Source: UBA5177 sp002413265
GTDB lineage: Bacteria; Chloroflexota; UBA5177
Length of the DNA stretch: 64,000 nt
Assembly (NCBI GenBank): GCA_036752825.1
Contig: DAIORV010000006.1
Location: 1-64,000 of the forward strand
Direction: 5' to 3'
Made by a program: the position numbers and the translations under genes. Positions within the stretch are counted from its first letter, which is position 1. Every line of letters begins with the position of its first letter. The notes under the pieces were generated by a model, which saw nothing but the letters and a program-made list of their open reading frames with translations, was not told the origin of the DNA and searched no databases. Positions 1-7,046 of the stretch are shown here, piece by piece.

Positions 1-249
1 AAAGAAGACGATCTCCTCGACTGGAACCCCACCTATCTTCAGCTGGGTGATCCGAGCGGCGTGAAGCGTCCAGATTCCCTGCGATATAGCCACGCCGTCC
101 GCGACCGAGAGGTAAAAGGTGGCAATTGCAACCGCAGCGAGTAACGCTCGCCTCTCCTTCCACAGCTCCTTCCATCCCACGACCCACTGCAAGACCAAAA
201 CGGGAAGCGCCCACGTCACCTCGAACACCAGATATGTCAGGTGTCCCAT
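1..249 (-). CDS. Lycopene cyclase domain protein, second half (CrtYd-like), cut by window edge
   Basis: Read on the minus strand from the ATG at 249, this gives 83 codons open to the window edge. The product begins MGHLTYLVFEVTW, is hydrophobic, and contains PVEE followed by aromatic residues near the edge. That motif is typical of the small membrane lycopene cyclase domain family (CrtYc/CrtYd, also found fused as CarR-type cyclases). These proteins form cyclic end groups on lycopene in the membrane and work as a heterodimer. The start overlaps the last 13 bases of the CrtYc-like gene upstream, so the two halves are translationally coupled. The C-terminus is missing. A C50-type elongase/cyclase pair (CrtYe/f) is the main alternative. 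Confidence 0.72.
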   Translation of the reverse strand, partial: MGHLTYLVFEVTWALPVLVLQWVVGWKELWKERRALLAAVAIATFYLSVADGVAISQGIWTLHAARITQLKIGGVPVEEIVFF

Positions 250-557
250 GGTCTCTCACCTAGTCGTGCCAACAGCAGCGAAACCAGGAGTCCTGCGAGC
301 CCTACCTGGAGAATGTAGAAGCAATACTCCTCAACCGGTACATGGCCGATAAGCGCACCCCACACTCGACTCTTTCCGTACGTCCACACGCCGTTGACGA
401 TGATCAGATTGTCCCACGGTCCGGTGTACAGAACAGCGAGCAGGGAAACTCCGGCAAGAGTCAGCCAGAGCCGACGCGACAGATTTCGGCGCAGGGCGAG
501 GCCGAGCAAAATCACCGGCGGCAGCAAGAAAATCGCCAAAAACTGAGCGTAGGTCAT
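237..557 (-). CDS. Lycopene cyclase domain protein, first half (CrtYc-like)
   Basis: A 106-residue protein with three predicted membrane helices (about residues 4-22, 32-48 and 78-97) and the motif HVPVEEYCFYILQ near residue 73. The PVEE-x-x-F/Y signature marks the lycopene cyclase domain family, whose two subunits (CrtYc and CrtYd) are about this size in actinobacteria. Its partner half follows directly with a 13-base overlap. The gene is divergent from the molybdopterin oxidoreductase operon at 597. Expected role: cyclisation of lycopene or a C50 derivative in the cytoplasmic membrane. Which ring type is formed cannot be told from sequence. Confidence 0.8.
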   Translation of the reverse strand: MTYAQFLAIFLLPPVILLGLALRRNLSRRLWLTLAGVSLLAVLYTGPWDNLIIVNGVWTYGKSRVWGALIGHVPVEEYCFYILQVGLAGLLVSLLLARLGERPWDT

Positions 558-596
558 GGAGGCTTCTTCAGTACCTGGAAAGGCCGTCGCGTCGGC

Positions 597-2006
597 ATGG
601 CCCGAGGATACCAGCGGGGCGTCGTGGCGACTGTCCTCGCCACGCTCACCTCATCCGCTGCCGCCGCGTTGAACGGATGGCCCTCGCCACTCGAGCCCGT
701 TGCTGAGTTTCTAATGCAGTGGACTCCCGTGCCCATGGCGGAATTTCTTCTCTCGCGATTGGGAGGGGCCGCGCGTCCTGCGGCCCTCCTTGGGTCGCTT
801 GCGATAGCGATGCTGGTTGGAGGGGTGGCCGGTACGGTTCAATCGGCCGCCGGCTGCGGCTTGGCACGGGAGGTAGGCGGTTACCTCTTGGCTTCCGCGC
901 TACTGGCCGCAGTGTTTCTTACGGCGTTTCCCCCAACCAGGCCGGAGCCCGTGCTCATCTTCCTCCTAGCCTTTGTGTTCTCGCTAGCGCTCATTCGAAC
1001 GCGAACGCAGGTCTCCGGGAGACGGGAGTTTCTGGAGCGCACCACGGTTATTTTCTCCGGCGCGGCGGGGCTGATCTTCTTGTTCGCACTTGAACCTGTT
1101 TTCAGCCAGCTGAGCGCAATTCGGTTGTTCACTTTTAAGCCCGTCCGGGGGCTCCCCGTCGCCGGGCTCTCGCCTCTGGTTACTCCAACCGACAGCTTCT
1201 ACATCATGGACAAGGTGCTGGAACCGCCGGTCATGGACGCGGCGGACTGGACGCTTCAAATCGACGGACTAGTCGCGCGGGAGCATCAGCTCGACTTTGC
1301 TTCGCTCATGGCATTGCCCCGTGCGACTCGTTTCATCACCTGCGAATGTGTCGACAATCCGATTGGAGGCTCGTTGATCGGCACGGCTCTCTGGACTGGC
1401 GTGGCTCTCGATGAGCTGCTACGACGAGTGTCTCCGCGGGGAGACACCGCCATCTTCCACGCGGCCGACTCGTATTCCGAAAGCGCGGCCTTGGATGAGC
1501 TGAAGGCAGCGGGTGCGCTCATCGCCTTTGGCATGAACGGCGAGACATTGCCCCGCAGGCACGGTTACCCGGCGCGGTTACTTCTTCCAGGCGTGTACGG
1601 CTTCAAGAGCGTGAAGTGGCTTACCAGGATAGAGATCGCTGCCGGTTCGCATGCAGGCAGCTGGCATGGACATGGTTGGACGGAGGATGGACGGATTAGG
1701 ACCACCACCCACATTGACATCGCGAGACGGACGGGCGATCGGATCGAGGTGGCGGGAGTTGCCTTTGCAGGTCGACGTGGAGTGCGCGCCGTCGAGCTCA
1801 GAGTCAACACCGGCCCTTGGGTTCGCGCTCGGCTTGGCCCGGTTCTGAGCGCTCAGACGTGGGTCCAATGGGTGGTAATCCTGCGTGGAATCGGACCCGC
1901 CCACATTGAAGCTCGGACCGTGGACGGCAGCGGAAGAGCGCAGACGGTGCGACGGCAAGGAAGTTATCCGGACGGCTCTAGTGGTTGGGCAACATTCGAC
2001 CTTTAG
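597..2006 (+). CDS. Membrane-anchored sulfite-oxidase-type molybdopterin oxidoreductase
   Basis: 469 residues from the ATG at 597. The open frame extends back to 342, but that part is the antisense of the CrtYc-like gene and is low-complexity polar, so the later start is preferred. Residues 1 to about 180 hold five hydrophobic segments (for example LLGSLAIAMLVGGVAG and LLASALLAAVFLTAF). From about residue 215 there is an oxidoreductase molybdopterin-binding domain: LQIDGLV, then ITCECVDNPIGG with the cysteine expected to bind molybdenum, WTGVALDELL, and HGYPARLLLPGVYGFKSVKWL. A dimerisation-like domain follows. The family covers sulfite oxidase, YedY and nitrate reductase-like enzymes; the substrate here is unknown. 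It overlaps the following glycosyltransferase gene by 22 bases, so it probably belongs to the same operon. Confidence 0.85.
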   Translation: MARGYQRGVVATVLATLTSSAAAALNGWPSPLEPVAEFLMQWTPVPMAEFLLSRLGGAARPAALLGSLAIAMLVGGVAGTVQSAAGCGLAREVGGYLLASALLAAVFLTAFPPTRPEPVLIFLLAFVFSLALIRTRTQVSGRREFLERTTVIFSGAAGLIFLFALEPVFSQLSAIRLFTFKPVRGLPVAGLSPLVTPTDSFYIMDKVLEPPVMDAADWTLQIDGLVAREHQLDFASLMALPRATRFITCECVDNPIGGSLIGTALWTGVALDELLRRVSPRGDTAIFHAADSYSESAALDELKAAGALIAFGMNGETLPRRHGYPARLLLPGVYGFKSVKWLTRIEIAAGSHAGSWHGHGWTEDGRIRTTTHIDIARRTGDRIEVAGVAFAGRRGVRAVELRVNTGPWVRARLGPVLSAQTWVQWVVILRGIGPAHIEARTVDGSGRAQTVRRQGSYPDGSSGWATFDL

Positions 2007-3067
2007 CAGGCTGGAGCTTGGTAGGCATCCAGTCCATGACGGCACTTCTAGCGCTCCGCAATTACCGCGGACTTCCTCAGGCCGGCTCGCCAATCCCTGG
2101 GTTCAGCGAGCGTGTCTCGATCGTTGTTCCGGCTCGAAATGAGGCGAAGCGTCTCCCGACGCTACTGGAATCGCTTCGCCACTTGGCACCCGAGCCTCTC
2201 GAGGTGATCGTGGCGGACGACTCTTCGACCGACCGCACTAGAGAAATCGCGACCAGTTTCGGGTGCAAGCTGGTGGATGTGGGTCCGTTGCCCGCGGGAT
2301 GGACTGGAAAGTGCCGGGCATGTCACCTCGGAGCTCTCGAAGCAAAGGGGGACTGGCTACTCTTCACGGACGCGGACACGATTCACGAGCCCGCGTGTTT
2401 GGAAGCAGCTCTGTCCATCGGGCTATCCATGAATGCGGGTCTAACCTCGCTGCTCGCTCGACAAGTGTGCTCGACTGTATGGGAACGACTTCTCCTGCCC
2501 TACGCGTACGCTGGATACTTTGCCGCGGCCTGGGCTCCAAACCGTCCGGGAGGACGCGCGATCGCCAACGGTCAATACATGCTTTTCCGTCGATCCGCCT
2601 ACTGGAAAGTCGGAGGACACGGATCGGTGCGCAACAGCCTTATCGAGGATGTGGCGATCGCCCGGACCATGCGTGATCGTGGCGAGACCGTCGTCCTTTG
2701 CCGTGGGGAGACGGTCTTGCGGGTGCGGATGTATGAAGATCTTCGTTCGCTCTGGGAAGGATTCTCCAAGAACGTCTTCAGATTTGTGCTTGCATTTCCC
2801 TTAGCCGGCACGGTCACAGCTCTATCCGGCGTCGCCATAGCGTCGGCTCTCCCTGCGGCCCTCCGCTCACCTCGCGGGCTCCTTCCGTTGGCCCTGATCG
2901 CGGCGCCGGCGGCAGGCCTCACACCGTGGCTTCATCTGTTTCGGGTGCCCTTGCGGTACGCGCTGCTGCATCCTGTATCAGCCACGATTTTTCAGGTGCT
3001 GGCGTTCGACTCCGTTCGCCGCACCTTGCTTTCGGGGCAGACAGTCTGGCGCGGTCGTCGGTACTGA
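1985..3067 (+). CDS. Glycosyltransferase family 2, carotenoid/lipid glycosylation type
   Basis: 360 residues from a TTG at 1985; an ATG at 2036 is the other plausible start. After a short hydrophobic N-terminus comes a GT-A core: VSIVVPARNEAKRLPTLLES, VIVADDSSTDRT, and the metal-binding DxD region LLFTDADTIHEP. The C-terminus has at least two hydrophobic helices (about residues 270-345). This arrangement resembles CrtQ/CruC-type enzymes that glycosylate hydroxylated carotenoids at the membrane. Its stop codon overlaps the start of a PlsC-like acyltransferase by one base, and lycopene cyclase genes lie just upstream. A carotenoid glycoside is therefore a reasonable inference, but a glycolipid would fit equally well. 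Confidence 0.82.
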   Translation: MGNIRPLAGWSLVGIQSMTALLALRNYRGLPQAGSPIPGFSERVSIVVPARNEAKRLPTLLESLRHLAPEPLEVIVADDSSTDRTREIATSFGCKLVDVGPLPAGWTGKCRACHLGALEAKGDWLLFTDADTIHEPACLEAALSIGLSMNAGLTSLLARQVCSTVWERLLLPYAYAGYFAAAWAPNRPGGRAIANGQYMLFRRSAYWKVGGHGSVRNSLIEDVAIARTMRDRGETVVLCRGETVLRVRMYEDLRSLWEGFSKNVFRFVLAFPLAGTVTALSGVAIASALPAALRSPRGLLPLALIAAPAAGLTPWLHLFRVPLRYALLHPVSATIFQVLAFDSVRRTLLSGQTVWRGRRY

Positions 3068-3798
3068 TGTCCCGGTATCCGTTCCCATGGGGACTCTTCA
3101 CGACACTGGCAGCGGGCTTGCCGAATTCGAAGCGTTCTCTGGTGGAAGACTCGAAACGGATGCGTGGGCTTATCGAGCCGAAGCCTATCGTATCCGGCGC
3201 TGACAACATTCCCGCGTCTGGACCGTGCTTGATCGCGGCCAACCACTATCAACGCAGAGGGCTTTGGATCGCCTGGCCCGGTGCGGTCATAACGGCAGTC
3301 GTCGCCGAACGTCGAAATGAGGACCCTTCGATCTTCTGGCTGGTCACAGGTGGCATTCGCTTGATGCAGTTTCGAGATCGCGGCCCGCAGCTTCCGGGAA
3401 GTGGTTGGATCATGAGCTCTGTAGCTCGCACCTACGGCATGACCGCCTTGCCTTTGAGTGACCTTCGACGAAGGGTCGGCCTTCTACTGTCGTGGTTCGA
3501 CGAGATCGACAAGGGGCATGTACTCGGCGTGTTTCCGGAAGGCACACGTGGCACCGCCGTCGGGCTATCCGAACCTGATCCTAGATTCGGTGCAATGTGC
3601 AGGTTGGCCAGCCACAAAGCGTGCCCAATACTCCCCACGGGCATTTTTGAGGACTACGATACTCTTCACGTCTCATTCGGGTCGCTGTTGCCGGCAGAAT
3701 GCGGCGATTCCGAGCTGGTGATGAGGTCGATCGCGCAGCAGCTTCCGACTCGTCTCCGGGGGCGATTCGTAGACCCCACCGGAATGACCGGCACGTAA
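3067..3798 (+). CDS. PlsC-like lysophospholipid/carotenoid acyltransferase with altered HX4D motif
   Basis: 243 residues from the ATG at 3067, whose A is the last base of the preceding TGA. The PlsC fold is shown by the block IPASGPCLIAANH at about residue 45 and by the FPEGTRG motif at about residue 156, which in this family binds the glycerophosphate or acceptor. The first catalytic block is NHYQRRG: the histidine is present, but the aspartate expected five residues later is glycine. The enzyme probably moves a fatty acyl group from acyl-CoA or acyl-ACP. Next to a GT2 and a lycopene cyclase, the acceptor may be a carotenoid glycoside (compare CruC/CruD). It could have low or altered activity because of the missing Asp. 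Confidence 0.78.
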   Translation: MSRYPFPWGLFTTLAAGLPNSKRSLVEDSKRMRGLIEPKPIVSGADNIPASGPCLIAANHYQRRGLWIAWPGAVITAVVAERRNEDPSIFWLVTGGIRLMQFRDRGPQLPGSGWIMSSVARTYGMTALPLSDLRRRVGLLLSWFDEIDKGHVLGVFPEGTRGTAVGLSEPDPRFGAMCRLASHKACPILPTGIFEDYDTLHVSFGSLLPAECGDSELVMRSIAQQLPTRLRGRFVDPTGMTGT

Positions 3799-3802
3799 TC
3801 TA

Positions 3803-4504
3803 ATGTCTCGCTGGAGCCGCGCTGCGCGTTTGCTAGATTTGCCTTCCCGCTCACGGGTCCTGGATCTTGGCTGCGCCTTCGGCTTCGGCACCCGAAGGCT
3901 GCTGCCCAAATATTCAGCCTTTGGACACGATCTCAGTGCCGCTTATATCGAACGCGCGCGCCAGTCTGTGCCACAGGCCGCGTTCACCAACGGTTCCGCC
4001 GAAAACATTCCGTACCCGGACGGGTTCTTCGACGGAGTCCTGCTACTTGACGTTCTGGAGCATGTGCCCGACGAGGAGGCCACCCTGAAGGAGGTACACC
4101 GAGTCCTGAGGCCGGGTGGGCGCTTGGTGGTCAGCGTACCCAATCAAGGTCTCCTAGCCGGGTGGGATTCGCTCAATCTCTATAGGACGATATTTGGAGA
4201 CAGGCGACCCGCTCCTACCGATGATCCTTCTTGGACAACCTCGCCCCGCCACCGCCATTACAGCATCGAGAGCTTGCGAGCCCTCGTCGAAGATAGGTTC
4301 GAGATTCAGGCGGCACAGTACACCGGCCTTGGACTAGCGGAACCGATAAATCTGGCGCTGCTGCTTGTCTTTCGCGCGCTGTTTCCGTTCCGGTTCGCCT
4401 ATGAAACCGCTCAATACGTGTACTTCGCCGCCTACCTTGCCGAGGACCGTATTGTCACGGGACGGTACGGGTACCACATGATGGCGGTCTTCTCGCGACG
4501 CTAA
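3803..4504 (+). CDS. Class I SAM-dependent methyltransferase
   Basis: 233 residues, starting 4 bases after the acyltransferase stop. It has a Rossmann methyltransferase core: motif I VLDLGCAFGFGT near residue 20, the acidic loop FGHDLS, NGSAENIPYPDGFFD (motif II area), LLDVLEHVPDEE, and HRVLRPGGRLVVSVPN (motif III). The C-terminal 80 residues carry hydrophobic stretches (LALLLVFRALFPF) that may contact the membrane. It is the last gene of the operon that begins with the molybdopterin oxidoreductase and is convergent with the next gene, which ends 5 bases away. The substrate is not identifiable; a lipid or quinone-like acceptor would fit the neighbours. Confidence 0.83.
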   Translation: MSRWSRAARLLDLPSRSRVLDLGCAFGFGTRRLLPKYSAFGHDLSAAYIERARQSVPQAAFTNGSAENIPYPDGFFDGVLLLDVLEHVPDEEATLKEVHRVLRPGGRLVVSVPNQGLLAGWDSLNLYRTIFGDRRPAPTDDPSWTTSPRHRHYSIESLRALVEDRFEIQAAQYTGLGLAEPINLALLLVFRALFPFRFAYETAQYVYFAAYLAEDRIVTGRYGYHMMAVFSRR

Positions 4505-4508
4505 GGGT

Positions 4509-5339
4509 CTAGGGAAGAATGTTCACCTGGATGATCCGCGACGGCGCGGCACATGGAGGAGTCAGGTTCCGGCAAGTCGGATTAATCGATAGGTCTGTGA
4601 TTCCGGGTGCGATGGCGTGACCGATCCAAAAGGTCGACGACGGGTTTATTTCGCAAGCCGGTTCACCTATGCAAGTGAGGTCGTAGGTGCTGCCGGAGTT
4701 GTCCGCGTGCATATACGCGGGATCGAAGCCAACAAATGCAGGGTTCGCTGCCAGCATCACTACCTTGATCGAATCGCCAACGTGAATAGTGATCGGTCCC
4801 GGCGTGTCCGGCGTGATGGCGAACTCGACCGGCACACGGGTCGTGGCGGGCACATACGTGAGTGTGATGGTTCGGGCAGTGCTCGATTCGATAAACACGG
4901 AACCGCCAGGGGGAATCACGGAGACCTGGTCGTAGGCCTTACGGTCGTGATTCCAGTACCAACCGACGACACCCGCTGGAAGCGCAGCCGCCCCAGAAAA
5001 CGGGTTTCCCACCATGTTCCAACCGGCGGCAAGTGGGCAGTCTTGGGAAGGTCCAAGTGAGATTGGAAGCCCGACGTTCGCGGGATCTACGAAGTAAGCC
5101 CAGTAGCCGGTGCAGGCCGAAGCCGTCTTGTTCGGCGGTGTGACGTATTGTCCATTGCTATAGCTATAAAAAGCTGCGGAGAAGGAGAAGTCGGCCCCGC
5201 CAGGCCCACCAACCATGCTGTAGCCCGAGGGGTACGCGGCCACGAAGCCTGGGGCGGTGCCGGCATGAGCGTTGACAGCTCCTGCCAGAAAGGCGGCTGC
5301 GACGATGCCGCACGCGATGAAAGGACGTATCATCTCCAT
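4509..5339 (-). CDS. Secreted protein with GW(N)xVG modules
   Basis: 276 residues with a clear signal peptide (MIRPFIACGIVAAAFLAGAV, cleavage near VNAHA). An ATG at 5333 is better spaced from the purine-rich ribosome-binding site than the ATG at 5339. The mature part holds two related blocks: YPSGYSMVGGPGG with a later GYWAYF, and LAAGWNMVGNPFSG with a later GWYWNHDRKAY. From about residue 170 follows a domain of beta character (TIHVGDSIKVVMLAANPAF) that resembles a cupredoxin or Ig-like strand pattern but lacks a clear copper site. Similar GWNxVG modules are known to me from extracellular proteins of Chloroflexota-type genomes. The function is unknown. The gene is single, convergent with the methyltransferase, and lies upstream of and divergent from rnpB. 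Confidence 0.75.
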   Translation of the reverse strand: MEMIRPFIACGIVAAAFLAGAVNAHAGTAPGFVAAYPSGYSMVGGPGGADFSFSAAFYSYSNGQYVTPPNKTASACTGYWAYFVDPANVGLPISLGPSQDCPLAAGWNMVGNPFSGAAALPAGVVGWYWNHDRKAYDQVSVIPPGGSVFIESSTARTITLTYVPATTRVPVEFAITPDTPGPITIHVGDSIKVVMLAANPAFVGFDPAYMHADNSGSTYDLTCIGEPACEINPSSTFWIGHAIAPGITDLSINPTCRNLTPPCAAPSRIIQVNILP

Positions 5340-5407
5340 CCCCTTCCTTCTCGCTCATCGTACACAAGTCTCCTCAAAAACGAAATGTCAAAGGGGCTTC
5401 AAGTGCC

Positions 5408-5437
5408 TAGACGGTTATGTCCGAATGCACGTACACT
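5408..5437 (+). promoter_or_regulatory. Possible rnpB promoter
   Basis: TAGACG (5408-5413), an 18-base spacer, and TACACT (5432-5437). Transcription would begin about 7 bases later, exactly at the first base of the P1 helix of RNase P RNA (5445). The -35 match is moderate; the fit of the predicted start with the RNA 5' end is the main support. Confidence 0.45.
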
Positions 5438-5444
5438 ACGACGT

Positions 5445-5828
5445 CCAAGCAAGCTGGGTGGCCGCGTGCGGCAGGGCCGTACGAGGAAAGTCCGAGCTCC
5501 GTAGAGCAGGGTGCTGGGTAATACCCAGTGGGGGTGACCCCAAGGAAAGTGCCACAGAAACATACCGCCGATTTAGATTGGCAAGGGTGAAATGGTGAGG
5601 TAAGAGCTCACCGGCAGCCGGGTGACCGGCTGGCCGGGTAAACCCCGTCTGGAGCAAGACCATGTAGGGAGGCGTGGCGTCCCAGCGGCGCCAGGGGGCT
5701 GCTCGTCCCCGACCTCCGGGTAAGGTCGCTAGCGGAGGCGGCGGGCAATCGCCGCCCTAGATAGATGGTCACCACTCCGCGCATCGCGAGGCGCGCGGAG
5801 AACAGAACTCGGCTTACGGCTTGCTTGG
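5445..5828 (+). ncRNA. rnpB: RNase P RNA, bacterial type A
   Basis: This is the catalytic RNA that removes the 5' leader from tRNA precursors. The ends pair perfectly as helix P1 (CCAAGCAAGC at 5445 with GCTTGCTTGG ending at 5828). The conserved core is present: GAGGAAAGTCCGAGCTCC (CR I/P4 5' strand, about 5490) and ACAGAACTCGGCTTAC (CR V/P4 3' strand, about 5803), with GGTAAACCCC, AGTGCCACAGAAA and the purine-rich CR II/III segments between. The length of about 384 bases is usual for type A. It faces the tlpA-like gene, which ends 24 bases downstream. Confidence 0.96.
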
Positions 5829-5842
5829 GCCCCTTCAGGGGC
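5829..5842. terminator. Short hairpin between rnpB and the TlpA gene
   Basis: GCCCC-TTCA-GGGGC sits exactly between the end of rnpB and the stop of the convergent thioredoxin gene. It lacks a T-tract on either strand, so it is at best a weak bidirectional terminator. Confidence 0.3.
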
Positions 5843-5851
5843 GGAATGCCT

Positions 5852-6385
5852 TTACAACCCGATCTTTTTCAGCCCGGTCGAAATGTCGGTTTGATCCATC
5901 TGGCCGTAATGGATAAACCGAATTTTTCCTGATCTATCGACCCAGAAGGTCACCGGCTTGGGGCCGTTCGGGGATAGTCGGTAGAGATCCGATACGGAAC
6001 CGCTTGAATCCAGAAGCGGAGTGAAGGCGAGATGATAGCTGCGAGCGAAATGGTTGACGTCTGACGATGGTTCCTGTAAATCGACTGCGAGGACGCGAAG
6101 ATCTTTCCGATGGGCCTCGTATGCCCGGTTGATCAGGGGCATTTCTGTCCGGCAAGGGATGCACCAAGTTGCCCAGAAATTGAGCAAAACGGGTCTTCCG
6201 CGAAAGGTGCTCAATGAAACGGTCCTTCCACTGGTGTCGTTCAGAGAGAAGTTCGGGGCCTCGCGTCCAACAATAGGCGCAGGCCCGGTCCCTCCGCTCG
6301 ACCGAGGTCTCAGGCTCACGCCGACCGCCAGCAGGACGACGATCAGGATGACGAGCCCCAGCCCGATCAATGAGAAGCGAGTCAT
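5852..6385 (-). CDS. TlpA/ResA-family membrane-anchored thiol-disulfide oxidoreductase
   Basis: 177 residues. One N-terminal membrane anchor (residues 6-24) is followed by a thioredoxin domain outside the membrane: REAPNFSLNDTSGRTVSLS, then the active site LLNFWATWCIPCRTEMP (CxxC near residue 76), the cis-Pro region (about residues 146-152) and GLKKIGL at the end. TlpA/ResA proteins keep extracytoplasmic cysteines reduced, commonly for cytochrome c maturation. It starts 14 bases after the RING-like membrane protein stops and is last in the operon GT2 - RING protein - TlpA. No cytochrome genes are visible nearby, so the partner is unknown. Confidence 0.88.
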   Translation of the reverse strand: MTRFSLIGLGLVILIVVLLAVGVSLRPRSSGGTGPAPIVGREAPNFSLNDTSGRTVSLSTFRGRPVLLNFWATWCIPCRTEMPLINRAYEAHRKDLRVLAVDLQEPSSDVNHFARSYHLAFTPLLDSSGSVSDLYRLSPNGPKPVTFWVDRSGKIRFIHYGQMDQTDISTGLKKIGL

Positions 6386-6399
6386 GGCTTTTTCGTCGT

Positions 6400-7029
6400 C
6401 TAATCTTCAGAGCTGGTTCTCGGCGCTTCGAGGCTGCCCCGGCCGCCACAACCGGGAGTGGAGCACCGAAAATGATTCTCTATCCAGCAGGCAGCATGCT
6501 GAGGGTTGCGGCACACCGGGCACGTCGCCGCCATTTGCTCCATCAGCAAGAGTCGCCCGCATCGAACACAGGCACGTCCGATCAATACGCTTCCAGACGC
6601 AATCTCTTCAGTCTCAACCCGGTTGGACAGCGTCATAGGGGTCGGCGCCGGGTCTACTGAAACCTGGACTTCGGGCTCGGCTCGAGCCGTGCTGGTGACT
6701 TCGTCTTCAGGAACGGTCTCGGCCGCTTGGGAGGAGGTTTCCGGCTCGACCTCCGCTACCTCCACAAATGTCTCGGCCTGCACCTCGTCGGTCCGCGGGA
6801 GTACCGCCTCCGGTTCGCGTGCAAGTACCCCGGGTTCTGCTTGAGCTGAGGGGCGCGGCGCTCTCGCATCCCATATCAATCCGAAGACGAAGCCGGCCAG
6901 TCCGCCAGCCATCAGGACCACGGAGATGAAGCTCATGAACCCTGCCCCGCGTCCCGCGAGCGCCTGCACGAGGAGCACTACCGCACCGACCCAAATGGCG
7001 AAGCGGCTGTACCAGGTAATCTCGCTCAC
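6400..7029 (-). CDS. Membrane protein with C-terminal prokaryotic RING-type zinc finger
   Basis: 209 residues. Two N-terminal hydrophobic helices (about 8-24 and 29-50) are followed by a long acidic, Glu/Ala-rich linker and then a C-terminal cysteine-rich domain starting near residue 152: CVRCG, 12 residues, CPVCRNPQHAACW, then C and C. The C-x2-C ... C-x2-C-x4-H-x2-C ... C-x4-C spacing and the H-x2-CW element match the prokaryotic RING finger family (treble-clef, two zinc ions). This family is mostly known from comparative genomics and was proposed to recruit proteins or lipids. The acidic linker suggests a flexible tether. It is co-transcribed with a GT2 and a TlpA protein. Function unknown. 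Confidence 0.7.
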   Translation of the reverse strand: MSEITWYSRFAIWVGAVVLLVQALAGRGAGFMSFISVVLMAGGLAGFVFGLIWDARAPRPSAQAEPGVLAREPEAVLPRTDEVQAETFVEVAEVEPETSSQAAETVPEDEVTSTARAEPEVQVSVDPAPTPMTLSNRVETEEIASGSVLIGRACVRCGRLLLMEQMAATCPVCRNPQHAACWIENHFRCSTPGCGGRGSLEAPRTSSED

Positions 7030-7046
7030 CCGGACATCACCAATTG

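Noticed and set aside
342..596. N-terminal extension of the molybdopterin oxidoreductase
   Set aside because: It is the antisense of the CrtYc-like gene, polar and low-complexity; the protein with membrane helices begins at 597.
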